Shown here: piece by piece, positions 7,206-13,782 of the stretch | How positions within the stretch are numbered: position 1 is the stretch's first letter | Layout: each line of letters starts with the position of its first letter | Made by a program: the position numbers and the translations under genes | Notes under the pieces: model-generated | Told to the model about the DNA's origin: nothing | Databases searched by the model: none | What the model saw: only the letters and a program-made list of their open reading frames with translations | Origin: Taibaiella sp. | Lineage (GTDB): Bacteria; Bacteroidota; Bacteroidia; Chitinophagales; Chitinophagaceae | DNA length: 20,517 bases | Reading direction: 5' to 3' | Assembly: GCA_019454705.1 (NCBI GenBank) | Contig: JACFNS010000008.1 | Location: 1 to 20,517, forward strand

Positions 7206-8213
7206 ATGAGCAGGGTTAACTTTCAACACCAACAACATGCGCATTGCGAAAGCGGCGTGACGGCCAACCTGCTCAGGCACGAGGGGTTGCAACAAATAAC
7301 GGAACCTCTGGCATTCGGTATAGGCGCGGGATTGTTTTTCGCGCACATACCTTTTATAAAAGTAAGCGGCACACCGGGCACTACCTTTCGCTCGCTGCCG
7401 GGTAGCATATTCAAGCGGGTGACCAAAAGCCTGGATATAGATGTGCATACCCAACGCTTCAGCACGCCGGACAAAGCTATGGCCGCGCTGGATGAAGTAT
7501 TAGACATGGGCAAGCCGGTAGGCATGCTCAGCAGCGTGTACTACTTGCCATACCTGCCCGAAGCTTTCCGTTTCCACTTCAATGCACACAACCTGGTGGC
7601 CTATGGCAAAGAGAATGACGCATACAACATTAGCGACCCGGTGCTGGAAGAAGTGGCTACTATTTTGCCCGAAGACCTGGCCAAAGCACGTTTTGCCAAA
7701 GGCACGCCGGAGCCAAAAGGTTTTATGTATTATGTAAAGAATGTACCCGCCAACCTGGACCTGGCAGGTGCTATACAAAAAGGCATTAAGAAAAATTGTT
7801 TCCTGCTGTTGTCGCCGCCACTGCCCTGGTTTGGCAACAACGCCATATTCCTGCTGGCAAAAAAGATAAGAAAATACCCGCAGCAGCTTACAGAGCGCAA
7901 AGCGCAACTGTACCTGGGCAATATCATACGCATGCAGGAGGAGATAGGCACGGGTGGGGCGGGTTTCCGCTTTTTGTATGCTGCCTTCCTGCAGGAATCT
8001 TCAGAAATATTGAAACGGGACGACCTCAAAGGCTTTGCGCAGGAACTGACAGCCATCGGCGACGAATGGCGCAATTTTGCCTACAGCGCCGCCCGGCAGA
8101 TGAAAGCCCGCAAAACCGACCTGGTGTCGTTTGACGAACTGGGAGATATGCTGCAATCCATCGGGACTAAGGAAAAAGACTTTTTCACCCGTTTGAATAA
8201 GCTAAAATGGTGA
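7206..8213 (+). CDS. BtrH N-terminal domain/DUF4872 protein, putative cysteine-dependent acyltransferase
   Basis: A 335-residue protein from ATG 7206 (an upstream in-frame ATG at 7155 overlaps the previous gene). The N-terminus HCESGVTANLLRHEG followed by TEPLAFGIGAGLFF is the signature of the butirosin BtrH N-terminal domain, a papain/C39-like fold. Candidate catalytic residues are Cys14, His128 (FNAHNLVAYG) and Asp144 (NISDP). Residues from about 180 to the end match the helical DUF4872 companion domain. BtrH transfers an acyl group from a carrier protein to an amine in butirosin synthesis. Here there is no carrier protein, ketosynthase or transporter nearby, so substrate and product are unknown. 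It is co-directional with the HTH-like protein. Confidence 0.85.
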   Translation: MSRVNFQHQQHAHCESGVTANLLRHEGLQQITEPLAFGIGAGLFFAHIPFIKVSGTPGTTFRSLPGSIFKRVTKSLDIDVHTQRFSTPDKAMAALDEVLDMGKPVGMLSSVYYLPYLPEAFRFHFNAHNLVAYGKENDAYNISDPVLEEVATILPEDLAKARFAKGTPEPKGFMYYVKNVPANLDLAGAIQKGIKKNCFLLLSPPLPWFGNNAIFLLAKKIRKYPQQLTERKAQLYLGNIIRMQEEIGTGGAGFRFLYAAFLQESSEILKRDDLKGFAQELTAIGDEWRNFAYSAARQMKARKTDLVSFDELGDMLQSIGTKEKDFFTRLNKLKW

Positions 8214-8253
8214 TATGTGGAATAAAGGGTTTTTCTCTTGACAGAATATGCCT

Positions 8254-8261
8254 TATTTTTG
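8254..8261 (+). promoter_or_regulatory. -7 box of the GtrA-family gene
   Basis: TATTTTTG is a perfect TAnnTTTG match 15 bases before ATG 8276. A T-rich stretch upstream (8229-8235) may serve as the -33 element. Confidence 0.4.
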
Positions 8262-8275
8262 CCCCTGTTTTTTAG

Positions 8276-8797
8276 ATGTTAGTGTTACACACAACCAGAG
8301 ATACGATACTTTCGGTCATTGATTTCTTCCACAAACCCTTCGCCGGGTGGATTAAGAAGCAGACATTCCGCTACCTGGCCTGTGGTGGCTCTAATACCGT
8401 ACTGGATATATTGATATATTTTATCAGCTACAACTTCATCCTTGACAAACAGCCCGTTCCCATATATTCTATCACAATTGCACCACACATAGCGGCTTTC
8501 ATTATTTCATTCAGTTTCAGCTTCCCCGTTGGTTTCGCATTGGCCAAATATGTGGTATTCCAGGAGTCGAACCTGAAAGGCAGGATACAACTGTTCCGCT
8601 ACGCCCTGCTGGTAGCTATGTGCATATTGCTCAACTATGTATTCCTCAAGCTGTTTGTAGAAACATTCGGCTGGTTCCCCACACCGTCCAAGGTGCTCAC
8701 TACAGTACTTGTAGCCCTCTTCAGCTACGTATCGCAGCGCAACTTCACTTTCAAAGTGAAAGATGTAAGCGAGAAGGTGAGTGAGGATGTGGCGTAG
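8276..8797 (+). CDS. GtrA-family membrane protein
   Basis: A 173-residue protein with four predicted membrane helices at about 37-57, 71-92, 106-127 and 137-155. The entry FRYLACGGSNTVLDILIY and the exit YVSQRNFTFK match the GtrA profile (RF-x-vGG-N at the start, rkFvF at the end). GtrA proteins are thought to help move lipid-linked sugars across the inner membrane for glycan or lipid modification. No glycosyltransferase is adjacent, so the substrate is open. It has a promoter-like box of its own and faces a convergent gene at 8922. Confidence 0.88.
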   Translation: MLVLHTTRDTILSVIDFFHKPFAGWIKKQTFRYLACGGSNTVLDILIYFISYNFILDKQPVPIYSITIAPHIAAFIISFSFSFPVGFALAKYVVFQESNLKGRIQLFRYALLVAMCILLNYVFLKLFVETFGWFPTPSKVLTTVLVALFSYVSQRNFTFKVKDVSEKVSEDVA

Positions 8798-8832
8798 GTT
8801 CATTAGTTCGCTCCTTTATTATTTAAGGGTAT

Positions 8833-8865
8833 TGAAGGTGAAGAGAATACACTGCAACGGCGAAA
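8833..8865. repeat. Palindromic repeat copy A (REP-like)
   Basis: This segment (GGTGAAGAG then ATACACTGCAACGGCGAAA) closely resembles copy B at 9433-9465, sharing the exact 14-mer CTGCAACGGCGAAA (8852-8865 and 9452-9465). Its left arm is more decayed than that of copy B, so the hairpin is weaker. It lies 56 bases past the stop of the leftward gene at 8922. Confidence 0.5.
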
Positions 8866-8921
8866 ACTATAGAACCTACTACTAACTATGTATAATGTCA
8901 AATCAGGTAGATTCGATATAA

Positions 8922-9383
8922 TCAATAGTCTCGAGTTCCTTCAAAAAACATGTAGGCATTAGTATCAATTAAGTTACCCACTTGGGGATTGTACTGCGAG
9001 CTATATTTCACAATGATATCTTTGTTTTTACCACCAAAAACATACTTTATACTATCACGGTAAGCTACAACGTAGTTTAAGTTTAGTTTATACATTATAT
9101 TGTCAAAATCTACCCTAGCGGCATATGATAGCTTTACATGCTCAAGATTATATTGCGTACTATCGTTGACATAAGACGCCTCTTCAAGCCTTTTGTCGGT
9201 AAAAATTACTTTATACTTGAATAGCCTATCGCTTCTTGACAGTAGCCCCTGTAATGTGTCGCTAAGTTTCTGGTACTTGTCTTTATTCAACAGATATTGT
9301 TCCTTATAAAAAGTCACATCCTTGTCTTTGCAAGATATGCAAAACAAAAACACAGTTAACATGATTTTTGCGAAATGCCTCAT
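8922..9383 (-). CDS. Hypothetical lipoprotein
   Basis: A 153-residue protein starting at ATG 9381-9383, with AGAGGAA about 8 bases upstream as an unusually good ribosome binding site for this phylum. Residues 1-18 are a lipoprotein signal (MLTVFLFCISC, lipidated Cys18). After it come a charged helix (KEQYLLNKDKYQKLSDTL) and a probable beta-rich part with many Tyr and Asp. No family is recognised. It is downstream of and co-directional with the exported protein at 9468. Both genes are followed by a similar palindromic repeat and may share a transcript from the promoter at 9983. Confidence 0.75.
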   Translation of the reverse strand: MRHFAKIMLTVFLFCISCKDKDVTFYKEQYLLNKDKYQKLSDTLQGLLSRSDRLFKYKVIFTDKRLEEASYVNDSTQYNLEHVKLSYAARVDFDNIMYKLNLNYVVAYRDSIKYVFGGKNKDIIVKYSSQYNPQVGNLIDTNAYMFFEGTRDY

Positions 9384-9432
9384 TGTTATTCCTCTACATT
9401 ATCCGACTTATACGTGAATTCATCATCAGGGC

Positions 9433-9465
9433 GTTGCAGGTGAAGAACACCCTGCAACGGCGAAA
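9433..9465. repeat. Palindromic repeat copy B (REP-like hairpin)
   Basis: GTTGCAGGTG (9433-9442) pairs with CACC-C-TGCAAC (9448-9458), with a single bulged C and the loop AAGAA. CGGCGAAA follows, as in copy A. It sits between the stop of the 9468 gene and the start of the 9383 gene, so it may form a hairpin in their shared message. Confidence 0.6.
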
Positions 9466-9467
9466 TA

Positions 9468-9926
9468 CTAAAAATCCAGTACCAGCCCTATAGTATTGCC
9501 CGTTCCGGCTACATGCCACTTCGTTTTATTACCACTAAATGCATAGTAGGGCAAATCTGCTGTTTCAACCATTGTATATCGGCCGCATCTCTTTTTACCA
9601 ATAATTTCCAGAGGAATGGCAATCGCTACCAGGCCAGCGCCAATACCCGCCAGGTACCATTCAGGGTCGCCTCCTCCTATGGCTGTACCTAAGGGCCAGC
9701 CAATCAACGCTCCACCCGGAATCGCGAGTACATTAGCTGCAATCGTTAATCCATTCACACAACTGCGCCCGCGCGGTGGTGTGTAAGGTGTATAATCCTC
9801 CGAAAGGGTTTGACTGAATGAATACAAGTTTGTATTAATGGCTAAAGCACCTTTGGTAGCATCACCTTCCTGTGCAAATGAATAAGTAGCAGAAAGCAGT
9901 AAAATAAGCGTGAGTAACTTTTTCAT
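9468..9926 (-). CDS. Hypothetical exported protein
   Basis: A 152-residue protein. The frame extends further upstream, but ATG 9924-9926 opens a clean signal peptide (MKKLLTLILLLSATYSFAQ) and fits the promoter just upstream. The centre is rich in Gly, Ala and Ile (GGALIGWPLGTAIGGG, then AGIGAGLVAIAIPLEI), probably two hydrophobic hairpin segments. The last strand GNTIGLVLDF ends in an aromatic residue, as in small outer-membrane or membrane-associated beta proteins. No family is recognised. It is likely first in a two-gene unit with the lipoprotein at 9383. Confidence 0.72.
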   Translation of the reverse strand: MKKLLTLILLLSATYSFAQEGDATKGALAINTNLYSFSQTLSEDYTPYTPPRGRSCVNGLTIAANVLAIPGGALIGWPLGTAIGGGDPEWYLAGIGAGLVAIAIPLEIIGKKRCGRYTMVETADLPYYAFSGNKTKWHVAGTGNTIGLVLDF

Positions 9927-9952
9927 GTTTATAAGTATTGTCGATTTTGGTG

Positions 9953-9983
9953 CTAATATAATATCAACATAATTAAATGCAAA
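9953..9983 (-). promoter_or_regulatory. Bacteroidetes-type promoter of the 9926 gene
   Basis: On the minus strand TTTG (9980-9983) is separated by 19 bases from TATATTAG (9953-9960), one mismatch from TAnnTTTG. The expected leader is about 20 bases. It is the best two-element promoter in the window. Confidence 0.55.
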
Positions 9984-9987
9984 GCAC

Positions 9988-10014
9988 AAAAAAGGGCTGC
10001 AACAGCAGCCCTTT
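9988..10014 (-). terminator. Rho-independent terminator of etfBA
   Basis: On the minus strand a perfect 10-bp stem (AAAGGGCTGC/GCAGCCCTTT, 4-base loop) is followed by a T-run, 23 bases after the etfA stop. Confidence 0.92.
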
Positions 10015-10037
10015 ACTATAATTAAATCTTCCTGTTC

Positions 10038-11015
10038 TTAGTTGTGTGTCGCCTTAAACTTGCGCACGGCTTCTGTCAGCTTTGGCAGTATTTCAGCAGC
10101 ATCACCAATCACACCATAATCGGCAGCTTTGAAGAATGGTGCCTCAGGGTCTTTGTTGATGACCACAATAGTTTTAGAACTGTTGACACCTGCCAGGTGC
10201 TGTATAGCGCCGCTGATACCCACAGCTATGTACAGGTTGGGGCGAATAGTACCACCTGTCTGTCCTACGTGCTCGTGGTGCGGGCGCCAGTGCGAGTCTG
10301 CCACCGGGCGGCTGCAAGCAAGGCCTGCGCCCAGTTCATGTGCCAGCTCTTCCAGCGGTCCCCAGTTTTCAGGCCCTTTCATGCCACGGCCACCGCTTAC
10401 TACCAGTTCAGCTTCTGCCAGCGGCACTTCACCTTTTATCTTGTTCACTTCTTTTACTTTAACGCCAAAATCTTTATCGTCAAACGATACAGCCAGCGCT
10501 TCAACCGCTGCACTGCCTTCACCCTTATTTACCTGGAACGTATTAGGCAGTAAAGTAATCACCTTTACATCGCTGCTGATGTTGATATAAGAAAATGCCT
10601 TGCCAGAGAATACAGATTTCTTCAGTGTAAAGCCATTGCTCAAATCGGGGGTAGAGATAGCGCCTGCTACCATACCGGCTTTCAGCCTTGCAGCCAGGCG
10701 GGGAGCTACAGCCTTGCCTGTTACATCGTGCAGGGCTATTATTACTTTAGCGCCTTCTTTTTCAGCCGCTGCCACCAGGGCTTTGGTATATGCCCTTGCG
10801 TTCAGTTGGTTCAGGCGGTCGTCTGCTACATGCAATACTTTGCCGGCACCATAAGCGCCCAGTTGTTGCATAGCATCAGCGTTTGCGCTGCCCAGTACAA
10901 CGGCTGTGGCAGTAGTATTCAGTTCTTTGGCAATACCTGCCGCATATTGTACCGCTTCAAAAACTTTCTTTTTGAAAACGCCCTCTTCGTGTTCTGCTAA
11001 TATTATTACTGACAT
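10038..11015 (-). CDS. etfA: Electron transfer flavoprotein subunit alpha
   Basis: A 325-residue protein of normal EtfA/FixB length. The N-terminal Rossmann-like half starts MSVIILAEHEEG. The C-terminal FAD domain carries SGGRGM (207-212), ACSRPVAD (233-240), GQTGGTIRPNLYIAVGISGA (251-270) and INKDPEAPFFKAADYGVIGD (286-305), which hold FAD in this family. With EtfB it carries electrons from acyl-CoA and similar dehydrogenases to the quinone pool. It is second in an etfB-etfA operon, with an 81-base gap containing short tandem repeats, and is followed by a strong terminator. The assignment is firm. Confidence 0.97.
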   Translation of the reverse strand: MSVIILAEHEEGVFKKKVFEAVQYAAGIAKELNTTATAVVLGSANADAMQQLGAYGAGKVLHVADDRLNQLNARAYTKALVAAAEKEGAKVIIALHDVTGKAVAPRLAARLKAGMVAGAISTPDLSNGFTLKKSVFSGKAFSYINISSDVKVITLLPNTFQVNKGEGSAAVEALAVSFDDKDFGVKVKEVNKIKGEVPLAEAELVVSGGRGMKGPENWGPLEELAHELGAGLACSRPVADSHWRPHHEHVGQTGGTIRPNLYIAVGISGAIQHLAGVNSSKTIVVINKDPEAPFFKAADYGVIGDAAEILPKLTEAVRKFKATHN

Positions 11016-11016
11016 A

Positions 11017-11058
11017 AAAAGTCAAAAGTTAAAAGTCAAAAATTAAAAGTCAAAAATC
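11017..11058. repeat. Three tandem 14-bp AT-rich repeats between etfB and etfA
   Basis: Three head-to-tail units of the form AAAAGTCAAAA(A/G)T(T/C) occupy 11017-11030, 11031-11044 and 11045-11058. A related short stretch (CTGACTTTTGATTTTTGCC) lies at 20376-20394 beside the coaD stop. I recall such AAAAGT/TCAAAA arrays as common spacers in Bacteroidetes genomes. Confidence 0.8.
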
Positions 11059-11096
11059 AAAAAATCTAACATCGATTATCTATATCCATAATCCAC

Positions 11097-11840
11097 TTAT
11101 ATCACCTTCGCCTCTGTGTGCAGCAGGTTCACCAGCTCGTCCATATTTTCGGGGGCTATCATCTTCACGCCCGATTTTGCCGGTGGCATTTCATATGCGG
11201 CTACATTGGTCAGCGCTGTTACAGCAGCAGGTTCTACCACTTTCAAAGGCTTGGTACGTGCCGCCATGATACCGCGCATGTTGGGTATACGTGCTTCGGC
11301 CATACCCTTCTGGCATGATACCACCAAGGGCAGTGCTACCTCGTCTGTTTCCTGTCCGCCTTCGATTTCGCGGTTTACAGTAGCAGTGCCGTTGGCTACA
11401 TCCAGTTTGGTGGCAAAGCCTATGTAGTTCATGTCCAGCAGTTCTGCCAGCATAGCGCCCATCACACCATTGTTGTAGTCAATAGATTCTTTACCGCAGA
11501 GTACCAGGTCGTAACCTTCACTTTTAGCATATTCAGCTATTTGCGCAGCTACTACATAGGGGTCAGTGCTATCGGTATTGATACGGATGGCTTCGTCGCC
11601 GCCCAATGCCAGCGCCTTGCGTATTACAGGCTCTACAGTTGCAGTGCCTACTGTCACCAGGTTCACCGTTGTAGCGGTACCGGTTTCTTTCAGTTCCAGC
11701 GCGCGCACCAGTGCATACCACTCATCGTAGGGATTGATGATATACGTAACGCCGTCTGTCTTCAGTTGTTTCTTATCGTCGCTGAAAGCGATTTTTGTGG
11801 TAGTATCCGGCACCTGGCTGATACAAACTAATATCTTCAT
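11097..11840 (-). CDS. etfB: Electron transfer flavoprotein subunit beta
   Basis: A 247-residue protein of normal EtfB length. It opens MKILVCISQVPDTTTKI and contains NPYDEWYALVRALELKE and ALALGGDEAIRI. The EtfB signature spans VNREIEGGQETDEVALPLVV and then RIPNMRGIMAARTKPL. EtfB binds AMP structurally and docks the dehydrogenase partners. It is first in the etfB-etfA unit, with a -7 box about 43 bases upstream. Confidence 0.97.
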   Translation of the reverse strand: MKILVCISQVPDTTTKIAFSDDKKQLKTDGVTYIINPYDEWYALVRALELKETGTATTVNLVTVGTATVEPVIRKALALGGDEAIRINTDSTDPYVVAAQIAEYAKSEGYDLVLCGKESIDYNNGVMGAMLAELLDMNYIGFATKLDVANGTATVNREIEGGQETDEVALPLVVSCQKGMAEARIPNMRGIMAARTKPLKVVEPAAVTALTNVAAYEMPPAKSGVKMIAPENMDELVNLLHTEAKVI

Positions 11841-11882
11841 CTGATTCTTATTTAGAACTTCAATTTATCCTGAAACGGATGG

Positions 11883-11890
11883 CAAAATTA
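11883..11890 (-). promoter_or_regulatory. -7 box of the etfBA operon
   Basis: TAATTTTG on the minus strand is a perfect TAnnTTTG match, leaving a leader of about 36 bases before the etfB start. No convincing -33 element is seen. Confidence 0.4.
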
Positions 11891-11945
11891 AGGCAAAATC
11901 CCTGAACTATTCCTGTTATGTAATAACTATACATATATGCAATAA

Positions 11946-11970
11946 GAAAGCCGCCCACGCGGCGGCTTTC
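11946..11970 (-). terminator. Terminator hairpin after the response regulator gene
   Basis: A perfect 10-bp stem GAAAGCCGCC/GGCGGCTTTC with a 5-base loop lies 20 bases past the regulator stop. On the minus strand the stem ends in TTTC and continues TTATTG, a modest T-tract. The orientation is assigned by gene position. Confidence 0.75.
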
Positions 11971-11989
11971 AAAAAAAATTTAATATTTC

Positions 11990-12700
11990 TTACTCCGGCG
12001 CTACCAGTCTGAAGCCATTACCATGGATATTTACTATTTCCACCGAGCTGTCCGCTTTCAGGTATTTGCGCAGCTTGGCTATGTACACGTCCATACTGCG
12101 GCCGTTGAAGTAGGTATCACTGCCCCATATGCGTTTCAGTGCATTCTCGCGTGGCAGCAGGTCGTTTTTGTATTCGCACAGCATCAGCAGCAGTTCATTC
12201 TCTTTGGGCGAAAGCGTTTGTGCATTGCCTTCAAACTCCAACGTGCGCAATTTGCTGTTGAAGTTGTAGCCGCCTATAGTAAACTCCACCTGCGAATGCT
12301 GTTTCTCCTGCATTTCCTGGTTGCGCTTCAGTATCGCTTTTATTTTGTGCAGCAATACTTCGCTGTCAAAAGGCTTGGTGATATAATCATCAGCGCCCAG
12401 TTTGTAGCCGCTCAGTATATCTTCCTTCATGCTCTTAGCGCTCAGGAAGAACAGGGGCACATCAGGGTCTACGTTCCTGATTTCTTCCGCCAGGGTGAAG
12501 CCGTCCATATTCGGCATCATCACGTCCAGCAGGCATATATCAAATTTCTCGCGGCGAAAGGCGGCCAGGCCCAGTATGCCATCGCGCGCCAGCTCTACTA
12601 CGAAATCATTCAGTTCGAGGTAGTTTTTCAATACCTGTCCGAAGTTGGTATCATCCTCTACCAACAACACTTTATATTTTTCATTTTCCATATCTGCCAT
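11990..12700 (-). CDS. rprY: OmpR/RprY-like response regulator
   Basis: A 236-residue two-domain regulator. The receiver (residues 9-125) has the acidic pocket Glu15-Asp16-Asp17, phospho-acceptor Asp59 (CLLDVMMPNMDGFT), Ser87 (FLSAKS) and Lys109 (DDYITKPF). The C-terminal winged helix (about 138-234) includes LSPKENELLLMLCEY, RSMDVYIAKLRKYL and a closing IHGNGFRLV. Overall it strongly resembles Bacteroides RprY from memory. ATG 12700 gives MADMENEKYK; the second ATG at 12691 (MENEKYK) suits the close -7 box better and may be the true start. No sensor kinase is adjacent, so it is an orphan here and its RprX-type kinase must be elsewhere. Confidence 0.9.
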   Translation of the reverse strand: MADMENEKYKVLLVEDDTNFGQVLKNYLELNDFVVELARDGILGLAAFRREKFDICLLDVMMPNMDGFTLAEEIRNVDPDVPLFFLSAKSMKEDILSGYKLGADDYITKPFDSEVLLHKIKAILKRNQEMQEKQHSQVEFTIGGYNFNSKLRTLEFEGNAQTLSPKENELLLMLCEYKNDLLPRENALKRIWGSDTYFNGRSMDVYIAKLRKYLKADSSVEIVNIHGNGFRLVAPE

Positions 12701-12710
12701 ATATATGTAT

Positions 12711-12718
12711 CAAAAGTA
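12711..12718 (-). promoter_or_regulatory. -7 box of the response regulator gene
   Basis: TACTTTTG on the minus strand is a perfect TAnnTTTG match, 10 bases before ATG 12700. A start of transcription near 12704 would make the message almost leaderless for 12700, or give about 13 bases of leader for 12691. Confidence 0.4.
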
Positions 12719-12752
12719 ATAACCAGTAATTTAATTATCAGGTAATTTTTTG

Positions 12753-13778
12753 TTAAAAGCGGGGGCAGTTCATTTTATCGCGGTCGCCGCTGTACATGCC
12801 TTCGTATATCAAAGACAGCTCCAGCGCACCGTTGTACTTTACATGGTCTGATAAGCCGGACAGGGTAATGTCGTAAGACGATACGAACTTAACACCGGCC
12901 CATTGGAAGCCCAGCATGGGTATTACGGCATCGCCATACCTGTGGTACACGCCAAATATTACGTTAGTGGGGTTGCCGCTGTTGTCCTCGCTGATAAAAG
13001 CTTTTGCCTGCAAGCCATATGTAATTTCCTGTGCCGAGCCCTGGCGTGTATAATATACCGATGGGTTGAGCGTGAACATAGAGGCTGTTACAAATATGGC
13101 GTCGAGGTTGGCTGTGGGCCTCATCTGCACCTTATTGTCCATCTGGTAAAACGATTCCCGGGGCTGGTTGACATGCGCCAGGCCCACACCCAATTTGATG
13201 TACGTAAACTCGTTGGGGTAATAGGCATAGTTAACTCCCGCACCTACGTCGATAAAAGAAGTTTCGGCCTTCCAGCCTGTTTCTCCGTTGGGGGCCGTTC
13301 CGTCAAATTTAAAACCATCCCACTGGCGGTCGAAGGTCAGTTTTGAAAAATCAACACTTCGTTGTACAAATGCGCCGGAAAATCCTACGGAAAACATACT
13401 GAAGTTGCCCGTTTGTATATGATATGCTACAAAACCTTCGTATCTGCCAAGTGATAATTGCCCGTCGCCCGCTTTGTCATTGAACATTGCGAGCCCCAGT
13501 CCCAGCCAGTTGGTCAGGTTACGGTTGCGCAATACCTGGAAATCGGCAAAGCCTGAGAATGTATTGAACGGGACCGGCAGCCCGGCCCATTGCGTGCGGT
13601 AATTGGCGCCCAGCCTGAAATCAGCATCACTCATCAGGGCGGTGTTAGCGGGGTTCAGCAGCATCGGCGCATTGTAGTATTGCGAAAAGTGCATGCCCTG
13701 TGCTCCTGCTTTATGCCCTACGGACAGTAACGCCGCTGCCAAGATTGTGCCATATGTAAATAAGCGTCGTATCCGCAT
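12753..13778 (-). CDS. PorP/SprF-family type IX secretion outer-membrane protein
   Basis: A 341-residue protein with a signal peptide (TILAAALLSVGHKAGAQ, residues 11-27). The mature start GMHFSQYYNAPMLLNPANTA and then RLGANYRTQW are the hallmark of PorP/SprF. The rest alternates beta strands, as in an outer-membrane barrel (KLGVGLAHVNQPRESFY, AIFVTASMFTLNPSVYY, VIFGVYHRYGDAVIPMLGFQ). SprF-type proteins are needed to secrete and anchor particular T9SS cargoes with a type B C-terminal domain. The cargo gene ends only 4 bases before this start, so the pair is almost certainly co-transcribed and probably translationally coupled. Confidence 0.94.
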   Translation of the reverse strand: MRIRRLFTYGTILAAALLSVGHKAGAQGMHFSQYYNAPMLLNPANTALMSDADFRLGANYRTQWAGLPVPFNTFSGFADFQVLRNRNLTNWLGLGLAMFNDKAGDGQLSLGRYEGFVAYHIQTGNFSMFSVGFSGAFVQRSVDFSKLTFDRQWDGFKFDGTAPNGETGWKAETSFIDVGAGVNYAYYPNEFTYIKLGVGLAHVNQPRESFYQMDNKVQMRPTANLDAIFVTASMFTLNPSVYYTRQGSAQEITYGLQAKAFISEDNSGNPTNVIFGVYHRYGDAVIPMLGFQWAGVKFVSSYDITLSGLSDHVKYNGALELSLIYEGMYSGDRDKMNCPRF

Positions 13779-13782
13779 GAAA

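Noticed and set aside
12023..12745. A 240-codon frame opposite the response regulator
   Set aside because: The regulator motifs are unambiguous; the opposite product is a Gln/His/Phe-rich shadow.
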